Shown here: piece after piece, positions 17,712 to 26,485 of the stretch
Numbering within the stretch: position 1 is the first letter of the stretch
How the letters are laid out: each line of letters begins with the position of its first letter
Assembly (NCBI RefSeq): GCF_902499175.1
Contig: NZ_CABVQC010000047.1
Coordinates: forward strand, 1-64,000
Direction of reading: 5' to 3'
Length of the DNA: 64,000 bases
DNA from: Burkholderia aenigmatica
GTDB lineage: Bacteria > Pseudomonadota > Gammaproteobacteria > Burkholderiales > Burkholderiaceae
Notes under the pieces: generated by a model
Told to the model about the DNA's origin: nothing
Database searches by the model: none
The model's input: the letters and a program-made list of their open reading frames with translations, nothing else
Translations under genes and position numbers: made by a program

Positions 17712-18494
17712 ATGACAGCCTTTCTGATCCGTGAACGGCAGGGACCGATCCTGACCGTCACGATGAACCGTCCGGAAACACGCAACGCCATTTCGGACAA
17801 CGATGCGATCGACGCACTGACCGAATGCTGCGACGACGCGAACCGCGACGAATCGATCCGCGTGCTGGTCCTGACCGGTGCCGGCACGACGTTCTCGTCG
17901 GGTGGCAACGTGAAGGCGATGCGCGCGTTCATGGAATCGGACCCGCACGACCTCGCCGCGATCCGGACAAGCTATCGCCGCGGCATCCAGCGCATTGCGC
18001 ACGCGTTCCAGCACCTCGAAGTGCCGGCCATCGCGGCGATCAACGGCCCGGCCATCGGCGCCGGCACCGATCTCGCGTGCATGTGCGACATCCGCATCGC
18101 CGCCGAACGCGCCCGCTTCGCCGAAAGCTTCATCGCCCTCGGCCTCGTGCCCGGTGACGGCGGCGCGTGGTTCCTGCCGCAGATCGTCGGCACCGCCGTC
18201 GCTGCGGAAATGTCGTTCACGGGCGATGCGCTGGACGCACAGGCGGCGCTGCGCTGCGGGCTCGTATCGCGTGTCGTTCCCGATGGCGACCTCCTTGCGC
18301 ACGCGCTTGAACTGGCCGGCCGCATCACCCGGCACTCGGGCACCGCGTTGCGCCTGACCAAGCGGCTGCTGCGCGAAGGCCGCCACGCGAGCCTCGACAC
18401 GCTGCTCGACCTGTCGGCGTCGTACCAGGCGTTCGCGCACGCCACCCCCGAACACCGCGAAGCCGTGAACGCACTGTTCGCCGCGCGCGGTTGA
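17712..18494 (+). CDS. crotonase-superfamily enzyme lacking both hydratase glutamates
   Basis: The 260-residue protein has the crotonase fold: the SSGGNVKAM oxyanion region and the NGPAIGAGTDLACMCDIRIA segment. In true enoyl-CoA hydratases two Glu residues, 20 apart, do the chemistry. Here the first is Asp (in GTDL) and the second is Phe (FAESF). An Asp is present further on, in PGDGG, as in some isomerases and dehalogenase-like members. It is therefore probably not a plain hydratase. First gene of the plus-strand cluster; the next gene starts 64 bp downstream. Confidence 0.88.
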   Translation: MTAFLIRERQGPILTVTMNRPETRNAISDNDAIDALTECCDDANRDESIRVLVLTGAGTTFSSGGNVKAMRAFMESDPHDLAAIRTSYRRGIQRIAHAFQHLEVPAIAAINGPAIGAGTDLACMCDIRIAAERARFAESFIALGLVPGDGGAWFLPQIVGTAVAAEMSFTGDALDAQAALRCGLVSRVVPDGDLLAHALELAGRITRHSGTALRLTKRLLREGRHASLDTLLDLSASYQAFAHATPEHREAVNALFAARG

Positions 18495-18558
18495 ATCCGC
18501 GCCGCATCGCATGCCGGCGTGCCGGCCCGCCGAATCCCACATCGAAGGAAACATCGTC

Positions 18559-19779
18559 ATGACAAGCAGTACCGAAGGCGCACTCGCAGGCGTGCGCGTG
18601 GTCGACCTGAGCCGCGTCTACGCGGGGCCGTTCTGCGCGCAGACGCTCGCCGACCACGGCGCGGACGTCATCAAGATCGAACCGCCGCAAGGCGACGAAA
18701 CGCGCGACTGGGGGCCCGCGATGCCGAGCGGCATCTCCAGCTACTACTGGGGGCTCAATCGCAACAAGCGCAATCTCGCGCTCGACCTGTCGCACCCTGA
18801 CGGGCGCGACGTGCTGTTCCGCCTGCTCGACACGGCCGACGTGCTGATCGACAACTTCAAGCAGGGCACGCTCGAACGCTGGGGCATCGACTACGAAGGC
18901 TGTCTGCGCGAGCGCTTCCCGCGCCTCGTCCACTGCTCGATCTCCGGATACGGCACCGACGGCCCGCTGGCGCGGTTTCCGGGCTACGACGCCGTCGCGC
19001 AGGGTCTCGCCGGCTTCATGTCGATCAACGGCGAGCCGGGCGGCATGCCGCTCAAGGTGCCGTTCCCGGTCGTCGACTACGCGGCGGGCCTGAGTGCCGT
19101 GTCGAGCGTCCTGCTCGCGCTGGTCGAACGGACCCGCTCCGGTCTCGGCCAGCACGTCGACATCGACCTGTTCAGCACCGCGCTGTCGATGCTGCATCCG
19201 GTCAGCACGACCTGGATGGCGACCGGCGACGTGCCCGTCGCGACCGGCAACGTGTATGCCGCGATCGCGCCGTACGGCGTCTATCCGTGCAAGGACAAGC
19301 CGATCTCGACCGGCGCCGGCAACAACCGCACGTTCGCGCGGCTCGTCGAAACGCTCGGCGTGCCCGAGCTGGCGCGCGATCCACGGTTCACGACCAACGC
19401 GAAGCGCGTCGCGCATCGCGATGCGCTCGATACGCTGCTCGGCCAGCTGACCGCCGAATTGCATGCCGACGACATCGTCGAGCGGTTGCTGAACGCCGGC
19501 GTCGCGACGGGCCCGGTGAACACCGTCGCCGATGCGTTCGGCCATCCGCAAGCCGCGCACAACGCGATGTTCGTCAAGACCGACACGTACACCGGCGCGG
19601 GCGTCCCCGCCAAACTCTCCCGCACGCCCGGATCGATACGCCGGCCGCCCCAGCCGTTCGCCGCCGACACCGACGCCGTGCTCGACGCGCTCGGCATCGA
19701 CGCGGCGCGCCGGGACGCGCTGCGGCAAGCGGGTGTGCTCCACGACACGCGTGCAGACGCCACCGGGAGCGCGTCATGA
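18559..19779 (+). CDS. class III (CaiB/BaiF) CoA transferase
   Basis: The 406-residue enzyme starts LAGVRVVDLSRVYAGPFCAQ, the family hallmark, with KIEPPQGDETR and NRNKRNLALDL following. The catalytic Asp is in FPVVDYAAG near 177. It moves CoA from a donor acyl-CoA to a carboxylic acid, activating the substrate for beta-oxidation-like steps. It lacks the racemase triad seen in the gene at 15,605, so the two paralogues differ in role. The stop overlaps the next start by 4 bp (ATGA), indicating coupling. Confidence 0.9.
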   Translation: MTSSTEGALAGVRVVDLSRVYAGPFCAQTLADHGADVIKIEPPQGDETRDWGPAMPSGISSYYWGLNRNKRNLALDLSHPDGRDVLFRLLDTADVLIDNFKQGTLERWGIDYEGCLRERFPRLVHCSISGYGTDGPLARFPGYDAVAQGLAGFMSINGEPGGMPLKVPFPVVDYAAGLSAVSSVLLALVERTRSGLGQHVDIDLFSTALSMLHPVSTTWMATGDVPVATGNVYAAIAPYGVYPCKDKPISTGAGNNRTFARLVETLGVPELARDPRFTTNAKRVAHRDALDTLLGQLTAELHADDIVERLLNAGVATGPVNTVADAFGHPQAAHNAMFVKTDTYTGAGVPAKLSRTPGSIRRPPQPFAADTDAVLDALGIDAARRDALRQAGVLHDTRADATGSAS

Positions 19780-20576
19780 CCCCATCCGGCTCGTTCTCTT
19801 CGCTGACGGGCGACAACGCCCCGTCGATCCTGCGCAACGACGACAGCGGCATCGCGTGGCTGACGATCCATCGTCCGCACGTCGCCAATGCACTGTCCGC
19901 CGAAGCGATCCGGCGGCTGTGCGACGAACTCGTCACGCTCGACGACGACCCGTCGATCCGCGTCATCGTGATCCGCGGCGCGGGCGAACGCGCGTACAGC
20001 GCGGGCGTCGATCTCGGCGATCCCGAGATGCGCGGCATGCAGCCGATGCGCGGGCTCGCACGCAACGTGCACGAGTTGATCCTCGAGCTGCGCAAGCCAA
20101 CCATCGCGGCGATTAACGGCTACGCGATCGGCGGCGGCTTCGAGATCGCGCTCGCGTGCGACCTGCGGATCGCCGCCGATCACGCGACCTTCGCATTGCC
20201 CGAAGCACGCGTCAGCATGGGCGCGAACTTCGCGAGCGTGCTGCTGCCGCGCTTGCTGCCGCGCGCGATCGCGATGGAGCTGCTGTTCACGGGCCGCCGC
20301 TTCGACGTGGACGAGGCGCAGCGCGCCGGGTTGCTGAACCGCGTCGTCCCCGGCGCCGCACTCGACGACACCGTGCGCGAACTGGCGCAGACGATCGCCG
20401 GGAACGCGCCGCTGACGATCCGCCGCATCAAGGAAACCGCCACCCGCAGCCAGGGGCTGCCGGTGGCCGCCGCGCTGCGGCTGGACGTCGGCCCCGACGT
20501 CTATGCGAGCGAAGACCGGATCGAGGGCGCCCGCGCGTTCCTCGAGAAGCGCAAGCCGGTATTCAAGGGGCGCTGA
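19776..20576 (+). CDS. enoyl-CoA hydratase with intact catalytic pair
   Basis: This 266-residue crotonase retains both hydratase glutamates: one in AIGGGFEIALACD and one in FALPEARVSMG, exactly 20 residues apart. It should add water to a 2-enoyl-CoA. It is translationally coupled to the CoA transferase. Together with the dehydrogenase at 23,085 it supplies consecutive steps of a beta-oxidation-type route. The product of ring or branched-chain substrates is possible; the sequence does not show which. Confidence 0.9.
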   Translation: MTPSGSFSSLTGDNAPSILRNDDSGIAWLTIHRPHVANALSAEAIRRLCDELVTLDDDPSIRVIVIRGAGERAYSAGVDLGDPEMRGMQPMRGLARNVHELILELRKPTIAAINGYAIGGGFEIALACDLRIAADHATFALPEARVSMGANFASVLLPRLLPRAIAMELLFTGRRFDVDEAQRAGLLNRVVPGAALDDTVRELAQTIAGNAPLTIRRIKETATRSQGLPVAAALRLDVGPDVYASEDRIEGARAFLEKRKPVFKGR

Positions 20577-20660
20577 GCCCGACGCGACACGGCGGCATCA
20601 CGCGCGCAACCGCTCCCAGAACGCGGGCGCGCGAAAAAAACATGGAACGGAGACACCTTC

Positions 20661-21713
20661 ATGCAACAGAAAGCATTCCTGGTCGGCGCGTGCGTGCTAT
20701 GCGCCACATCGGCGCACGCGTCGTCGGTCACGCTGTACGGGATCGTCGACAGCTACATCGAATTCGATCGCATCGGCAGCCTGTCGAGCATGCGGCAAAG
20801 CGGCAGCGGATCGTCGACGAGCCGGTTCGGGCTGACGGGCGTCGAGGATCTCGGCGGCGGCACATCGACGAAGTTCGTGCTGGAAAGCGGCTTCTCCCCG
20901 GCCGACGGGTCGTTCCAGGGCGGCACGCTGTTTTACCGGCAGGCCTATGTCGCGCTGCAGAACACGCGCTACGGCGACCTCCGGCTCGGCCGGCAATACA
21001 CGCCGTTGTTCTACATCGTCTATGACGGCGATCCGTTCGGGCTCAACGAACGGCTGTCGCCGCTCGCGCTGCTCGCGACGTCGACGGACACGATCACCCC
21101 CAACACGACGCCGCCGATTCCGCGCTTCAACCAGGCGGTGTCGTACCTGAGCCCCGACTGGAACGGCCTGCGCGTGATGGCCACGTACGGCTTCCCGACA
21201 CCGAACGCGCTGTCCACGCAGGCCGGACGCAACTACGGCGCGGGGCTCCAGTACCGGATCGGCGGGCTCTACGTCGGCGCCGGCTTCCAGGGCGACACGT
21301 CGGCCGGCAACCTGTCGCCCGTCGTGTCCCCGTCGACGACCCGCCACTACGTGTTCGCGGCCAACTACGCATTCGCCCGCGTCAAGCTGTACGCCGCGTT
21401 TCTCTATGGCGTCAGCACGGCGCGCAACCTGCCTGCGTTCTCGACCGCGAGTGCCGGTGCGTCGATCAACGTCGGCGCGCTCGATCGCGTGCTCGTCTCG
21501 ATCGTACGCCGCGACGTGAAAGGCTCGGCGAACGACGCGACCGCGCTCGGCATCGGGTACGACCACCCGCTGTCGAAGCGGACATCGCTCTACGCACGCT
21601 ATCTCTACATGAAGAACGGCGGCGACGCCCGCAACACGGTCGTCGCCGGCCTGCAGCCGCAACCGGGCGGCACCGAGCAGGTGTTCGCGCTCGGCCTCGT
21701 TCACCGCTTCTGA
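20661..21713 (+). CDS. general porin (Gram-negative trimeric type)
   Basis: The 350-residue protein has a signal peptide (cleavage after TSAHA, about residue 20) and then SSVTLYGIVDSYIEF, the usual first strand of beta-proteobacterial porins. RFGLTGVEDLGGG, the GFSPADGSF segment and the C-terminal ALGLVHRF with terminal Phe are also typical. It forms a 16-strand outer-membrane channel. Its place between catabolic and transporter genes suggests it admits the cluster's substrate. Confidence 0.93.
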   Translation: MQQKAFLVGACVLCATSAHASSVTLYGIVDSYIEFDRIGSLSSMRQSGSGSSTSRFGLTGVEDLGGGTSTKFVLESGFSPADGSFQGGTLFYRQAYVALQNTRYGDLRLGRQYTPLFYIVYDGDPFGLNERLSPLALLATSTDTITPNTTPPIPRFNQAVSYLSPDWNGLRVMATYGFPTPNALSTQAGRNYGAGLQYRIGGLYVGAGFQGDTSAGNLSPVVSPSTTRHYVFAANYAFARVKLYAAFLYGVSTARNLPAFSTASAGASINVGALDRVLVSIVRRDVKGSANDATALGIGYDHPLSKRTSLYARYLYMKNGGDARNTVVAGLQPQPGGTEQVFALGLVHRF

Positions 21714-21723
21714 CGGAGTGCTC

Positions 21724-23046
21724 ATGACCCCGACCCTTTCGACCCACCCGGCCACGGTTGACGATGGCGCGACGCCGGCGCTCTACCGCCGGATCTCGCG
21801 CCGGCTGCTGCCGTTCCTGATCCTCTGCTACACGCTGTCGTTCATCGACCGGATCAACATCGGCTTCGCGCACGCGCAGATGGCGGCCGAGCTGCACTTC
21901 TCCGACGCCGTCTACGGGCTCGGCGCGGGCATCTTCTTCATCGGCTACATGGCGTTCGAGATTCCGAGCAACGCGCTGCTTGCGCGGATCGGCGCGCGCA
22001 GGACGATCGCCCGGATCATGGTGCTGTGGGGGCTCGGCTCGGCCGCGACGATGTTCGTCACGACGCCCGCGCAGTTCTACGCGTGCCGCTTCCTGCTGGG
22101 TGTGTTCGAGGCCGGCTTCTTCCCCGGCATCCTGTTCTATCTCGGCGCATGGTATCCGCCGAAGCAGCGCGCGAAGGCGTTCGCGCTCTTCATGACCGCG
22201 CTGTACCTCGCGGGGATGATCGCCGGCCCCGCGTCGGGCGCGATCCTGTCGTACTTCGACGGCGCCGCGGGCCTGAGCGGATGGCAATGGCTGTTCCTCG
22301 TGGAAGGACTGCCGAGCAGCGTGCTCGGCTTCGTCGCGCTGCGGTTTCTCGACGACCGGCCGGACGACGCACGCTGGCTGTCGGACGCCGACAAGGCCGC
22401 GCTGCACGCCGCGCACACGCAGGCCGAAGCCGGCACGCCGGAGGCGAACATGGCCCGCCCGCTGCTCGCGCACCGCGATTTCTGGCTGCTGTGCACGACC
22501 AATTTCGCGATCGCGGCCGCCGGCTATGCGCTGGTGTTCTGGATGCCCGTGATTCTTCATCGCGGCGGCCTGCATGGCGCGATGCAGATCGGGCTGCTGT
22601 CCGCGCTGCCCTACCTGTGCGGCATCGTCGGCATGCTCGGGATGGGCTGGCGCACCGAACACCGGCGCGAATGGCGCGGGCACGGCGCCTTCGCGATGAT
22701 CGCGTGCGCGGCGGCGCTCGCCGGGTTGGCGCGCGTCACCGGCACGACACACATGATGATCGCCCTCTGCGTCGCGGTCGCGACGCACGCCGCAACGTTA
22801 CCGGCGTTCTGGGTGCTGCCGGGGCTCGCGCTGCCGAAGCGCTCGATGGCGGTCGCGATCGCGGCGATCACGATGTCCGGCGCGATCGGCGGGTTCGCGA
22901 GCCCGTTCCTGATGGGCGTGCTCAACACGGCCACCGGATCGATGCGCGGCGGACTCTATTTCAACGCCGCGCTGCTCGCAGCCGGCGCCATCGCGTTGCT
23001 GTTCACGCTGCGCGCCCGCGCATCGTCTCGTCCGGACGCGGGCTGA
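21724..23046 (+). CDS. MFS transporter, anion:cation symporter (ACS) type
   Basis: The 440-residue protein has 12 predicted membrane helices and the ACS signature near the first helix, LSFIDRINIGFAHAQM, with a loop 2-3 motif and a large central loop. ACS members import carboxylates such as phthalate, hydroxyphenylacetate or hexuronates. ATG 21,724 is preferred over GTG 21,718; GGAG lies 5-8 bp upstream. It follows the porin by 10 bp, so outer- and inner-membrane uptake steps are adjacent. Confidence 0.92.
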   Translation: MTPTLSTHPATVDDGATPALYRRISRRLLPFLILCYTLSFIDRINIGFAHAQMAAELHFSDAVYGLGAGIFFIGYMAFEIPSNALLARIGARRTIARIMVLWGLGSAATMFVTTPAQFYACRFLLGVFEAGFFPGILFYLGAWYPPKQRAKAFALFMTALYLAGMIAGPASGAILSYFDGAAGLSGWQWLFLVEGLPSSVLGFVALRFLDDRPDDARWLSDADKAALHAAHTQAEAGTPEANMARPLLAHRDFWLLCTTNFAIAAAGYALVFWMPVILHRGGLHGAMQIGLLSALPYLCGIVGMLGMGWRTEHRREWRGHGAFAMIACAAALAGLARVTGTTHMMIALCVAVATHAATLPAFWVLPGLALPKRSMAVAIAAITMSGAIGGFASPFLMGVLNTATGSMRGGLYFNAALLAAGAIALLFTLRARASSRPDAG

Positions 23047-23084
23047 CCGCGTCGGCCTTTCCTCCCTCACTCTCATCGACTCTC

Positions 23085-24239
23085 ATGAATTTCGAACTCG
23101 AACTCGACCACCGGATGATCCGGGACCTCGTCGCACGCTTCGTGAAAGACGAACTGATTCCACTCGAAGCGGCCGTGATGGCGCGCGAGGCCGACGGCCA
23201 GCGCTTCGGGCTGCTCGACGACGAGCGCGCGCACCTCGACGAGCGCTCGCGGCAGCTCGGCCTGTGGGGGCTCGACGCGCCGCTCGATGCAGGCGGCGCC
23301 GACCTGCCGGCGGTCGCGATGGTCGGCGTGAACGAAGCGATCGGCACGACCGTGACCCCGTACATCCTGCCGCCGGACTCGCCGAACCTGCGGATGCTGT
23401 GCGAAGTGGCCGACGACGCGCAGCGCGCGCGCTATCTCGATCCGTACGCACGCGGCGTCACGCGTGCCGCGATGGCGATCTCCGAGCCGGGCGCCGGCTC
23501 GGATCCGGGCACGTTGTCCACAACGGCCGTGCGTGACGGCGACAGCTGGGTGCTGAACGGCCGCAAGATCTGGATCAGCCATGCGACCGAAGCCGACTGG
23601 ACGATCGTGATGGCGCTCACCGATCGAAGCAAGGGCAAGCGCGGCGGCATGTCGGCGTTCATCGTCGACCGCGATACGCCGGGCTTCATCATCGAACGCC
23701 GGATCCCGATGATCGGCGGGCTGTCCACGTATGAAATCGTGCTGGAGCACTGCCGCATTCCCGCCGCGCAACTGCTGGGCCGGGAAGGCGCCGGTTTCGC
23801 GCCGATGCAGGCACGGCTCGCGAACCGGCGGCTGGAGATGGCCGCCTGGTGCATCGGCCGCGCCGAGCGCGCGGTCGCGATGCTGTGCGACCATGCGAAG
23901 CAGCGCACGACCTTCGGTGTGCCGCTCGCGGAACGCCAGGCTGTCCAGTGGTGGGTCGCCGACGCGCTCACGCAGATCCACGCGTGCCGCCTCATGACCT
24001 ACGAAGCGGCCGCGCGCGTGGATGCCGGGCAGGACGCGCGCACGCAGATCTCGATGGTCAAGGTATTCGCGACCGAAATGGCATCGAGCGTCATCGATCA
24101 TGCGATGCAGACGCTCGGCGCGATGGGCATGACGAAGGAAATGCCGTTACAGCAGATGGCCAGCGAAGCGCGGTTGATGCGCATCTTCGAGGGCCCGACC
24201 GAGGTACACCGTTGGGTCGTCGCGCGCAGCGTGCTGTGA
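23085..24239 (+). CDS. acyl-CoA dehydrogenase (ACAD10/11-like)
   Basis: The 384-residue flavoprotein has N-terminal helices, the AISEPGAGSDPG FAD/substrate loop, WVLNGRKIWIS, and the C-terminal MRIFEGPTEVHRWVVAR. The Glu in the last segment is at the catalytic-base position, and the xGPTEVH form resembles the ACAD10/11 branch. It oxidises an acyl-CoA to a 2-enoyl-CoA, passing electrons to ETF. Start 23,085 fits family length. The gap to the MFS gene is 38 bp. Confidence 0.92.
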   Translation: MNFELELDHRMIRDLVARFVKDELIPLEAAVMAREADGQRFGLLDDERAHLDERSRQLGLWGLDAPLDAGGADLPAVAMVGVNEAIGTTVTPYILPPDSPNLRMLCEVADDAQRARYLDPYARGVTRAAMAISEPGAGSDPGTLSTTAVRDGDSWVLNGRKIWISHATEADWTIVMALTDRSKGKRGGMSAFIVDRDTPGFIIERRIPMIGGLSTYEIVLEHCRIPAAQLLGREGAGFAPMQARLANRRLEMAAWCIGRAERAVAMLCDHAKQRTTFGVPLAERQAVQWWVADALTQIHACRLMTYEAAARVDAGQDARTQISMVKVFATEMASSVIDHAMQTLGAMGMTKEMPLQQMASEARLMRIFEGPTEVHRWVVARSVL

Positions 24240-24272
24240 TCGCGCGGCCCACTGTCACGATGGAGCCATGCG

Positions 24273-25211
24273 TTGGATACCCTGCATCTCGTCGATCCTG
24301 AAATCCGCCCGCTGCTCGCTGCCTGGCCGACCGTCACGCTCAGCACCGACAACCTCGCGCAGTCGCGCGAACGCGTGCTGCCGCTGCCGCCGCCCGACCT
24401 CGCCGGCAGTACGCTCGAACGCCGCACAGTGCCCGGCCCCGCCGGTGCGCCGGACGTCCCGGTCCTCGTCTATCTGCCCGAGGCCGGCGCACGCCCGCTC
24501 CCGGCGATCGTCCACATGCACGGCGGCGGTTACGTGCGCGGCGCGGCAAAGGATCTCGAGGCAGTGCACCGGTCGCTCGTGACGCAGCTCGGCTGCGCGC
24601 TGATCTCGATCGACTACCGCCTCGCGCCGGAAACCGTGTTTCCCGGCGCGATCGAGGACTGCTACGCGGTGCTCGCGTGGGTCTTCCGCCACGCCGATGC
24701 ACTCGGCATCGACGCAGCGCGGATCGGCGTGGCAGGCGAAAGCGCAGGTGGCGGGCTCGCCGCCGCGCTGGCGCTGCTGACACGCGACCGCGGCGAATAC
24801 CCGCTCGCGTTCCAGCACCTGATCTATCCGATGCTCGACGATCGCACCTGCACGCGCACGCCGCATCCGCACGCCGGCGAGTTCGTCTGGCATGCGGCCA
24901 ACAACCGGTTCGGCTGGAGCGCGTTGCTCGGTCATGCGCCGGGCCTCGACGGCGTGTCGCCGTACGCCGCCGCCGCACGCGCCACGCGGCTCGACGGCCT
25001 GCCGCCCGCGTTCCTGTCGGTCGGCTCGCTCGACCTGTTCCTCGACGAAAATCTCGACTACGCGCAGCGCCTGCTTCGCGCGGGCGTGCCGACCGAACTG
25101 CACGTGCTCCCCGGCGGCGTGCACGGTTTCGACATCGTGCCCGGCGCGCGCGTGTCCGAAACGGCGCGTCGCCTCAGCCACGATGCACTGCGCCGGTTCC
25201 TGCACGGATGA
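24273..25211 (+). CDS. alpha/beta hydrolase of the hormone-sensitive-lipase type
   Basis: The 312-residue enzyme has the HGGGYVRG oxyanion loop, the nucleophile elbow GESAGGG (Ser near 156), an acidic residue in SVGSLDLFLDE and His in GGVHGFD. It would hydrolyse an ester, perhaps the entry compound of the pathway. The start is TTG 24,273 with GGAG about 8 bp upstream; the nearby ATGs are out of frame. It is the last gene of the plus-strand cluster. Confidence 0.88.
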   Translation: MDTLHLVDPEIRPLLAAWPTVTLSTDNLAQSRERVLPLPPPDLAGSTLERRTVPGPAGAPDVPVLVYLPEAGARPLPAIVHMHGGGYVRGAAKDLEAVHRSLVTQLGCALISIDYRLAPETVFPGAIEDCYAVLAWVFRHADALGIDAARIGVAGESAGGGLAAALALLTRDRGEYPLAFQHLIYPMLDDRTCTRTPHPHAGEFVWHAANNRFGWSALLGHAPGLDGVSPYAAAARATRLDGLPPAFLSVGSLDLFLDENLDYAQRLLRAGVPTELHVLPGGVHGFDIVPGARVSETARRLSHDALRRFLHG

Positions 25212-25215
25212 CAAA

Positions 25216-25243
25216 AACGACGCGGGCGGCCGAAGCCGCCCGC
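25216..25243 (-). terminator. intrinsic terminator of the prp operon
   Basis: Read on the minus strand, a 9-bp stem (GCGGGCGGC with GCCGCCCGC) closes a TTCG tetraloop and is followed within 4 nt by five T. It lies 26 bp beyond the prpF stop. The convergent hydrolase gene ends at 25,211, so the structure separates the two operons. Confidence 0.8.
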
Positions 25244-25268
25244 ATCCGTACCGCTCAACCGGCAACGC

Positions 25269-26459
25269 TCAGAACGCGTCGCCCGGCACGCGCACCCAGC
25301 CTTCCATCAGCACGCGTGCGCTGCGGCTCATGATCGCCTTGGTGACGGTCCACTCGCCGTTTTCGAGCTGCGCTTCCGCGCCGACGCGCAGCGTGCCCGA
25401 CGGATGCCCGAAGCGCACCGCGTTGCGTGCGCCGCCGCCCGCCGCCAGGTTGACGAGCGTGCCGGGGATCGCCGCGGCCGTGCCGATCGCGACCGCCGCC
25501 GTGCCCATCATCGCGTGGTGCAGCTTGCCCATCGACATCGCGCGTACCAGCAGGTCGACGTCGCCCGCATTCACGCGCTTGCCGCTCGACGCGACGTAAT
25601 CGGCCGGCTTCGCGACGAACGCGATCTTCGGCGTGTGCTGCCGCGTCGCGATTTCATCGAGCGTGTCGATCAGCCCCATGCGCAGCGCGCCGTGCGCACG
25701 AATCGTCTCGAACTTCTCGAGCGCCTTCGCATCGCCGTTGATCGCGTCCTGCAGCTCGGTACCCGTGTAGCCGATCGCTTCCGCTTCGACGAAGATCGTC
25801 GGGATCCCCGCGTTGATCATCGTCGCCTTCAGCGTACCGACGCCCGGCACCGCGAGATCGTCGACGAGGTTGCCGGTCGGGAACATCGACCCGCCCGCGC
25901 CTTCTTCCTCGGCGGCCGGATCCATGAATTCGAGCTGCACTTCGGCGGCCGGGAACGTGACGCCGTCCAGCTCGAAGTCGCCCGTTTCCTGCACCGCGCC
26001 GTTCGTCACCGGCACATGCGCGACGATCGTCTTGCCGATGTTCGCCTGCCAGATCCGCACGGTCGCGACGCCGTCGCGCGGCACGCGCGCCGGATCGACG
26101 AGCCCGCCGCTGATCGCGAACGGGCCGACCGCCGCCGACAGGTTGCCGCAGTTGCCGGTCCAGTCGACGAACGCCTTGTCGATCGACACCTGACCGAACA
26201 GGTAGTCGACGTCGTGGCCGGGCCGCGCGCTCTTCGACACGATCACCGTCTTGCTGGTGGACGACGTCGCGCCGCCCATCCCGTCGATCTGCTTGCCGTA
26301 CGGATCGGGGCTGCCGATCACGCGCAGCAGCAGCGCGTCGCGCGCGGCGCCCGGCGCCTGCGCGGCGTCCGGCAGGTCCTGCAGCCGGAAGAACACGCCC
26401 TTGCTGGTGCCACCGCGGATATAGGTCGCGGGAATCCTGATTTGAGGAGTGTGAGCCAT
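25269..26459 (-). CDS. prpF: PrpF, 2-methylaconitate cis-trans isomerase
   Basis: The 396-residue protein has the PrpF start RIPATYIRGGTSKGVFF and the GNCGNLSAAVGPFAI segment of the diaminopimelate-epimerase-like fold. It works with AcnD: AcnD dehydrates 2-methylcitrate and PrpF isomerises the product so that aconitase can hydrate it. It is the last gene of the operon, 26 bp after acnD, followed by a terminator. Length and order match the AcnD-PrpF version of the methylcitrate cycle. Confidence 0.95.
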   Translation of the reverse strand: MAHTPQIRIPATYIRGGTSKGVFFRLQDLPDAAQAPGAARDALLLRVIGSPDPYGKQIDGMGGATSSTSKTVIVSKSARPGHDVDYLFGQVSIDKAFVDWTGNCGNLSAAVGPFAISGGLVDPARVPRDGVATVRIWQANIGKTIVAHVPVTNGAVQETGDFELDGVTFPAAEVQLEFMDPAAEEEGAGGSMFPTGNLVDDLAVPGVGTLKATMINAGIPTIFVEAEAIGYTGTELQDAINGDAKALEKFETIRAHGALRMGLIDTLDEIATRQHTPKIAFVAKPADYVASSGKRVNAGDVDLLVRAMSMGKLHHAMMGTAAVAIGTAAAIPGTLVNLAAGGGARNAVRFGHPSGTLRVGAEAQLENGEWTVTKAIMSRSARVLMEGWVRVPGDAF

Positions 26460-26485
26460 GTGTGCGTTATCCCTGTGTGACTCGA

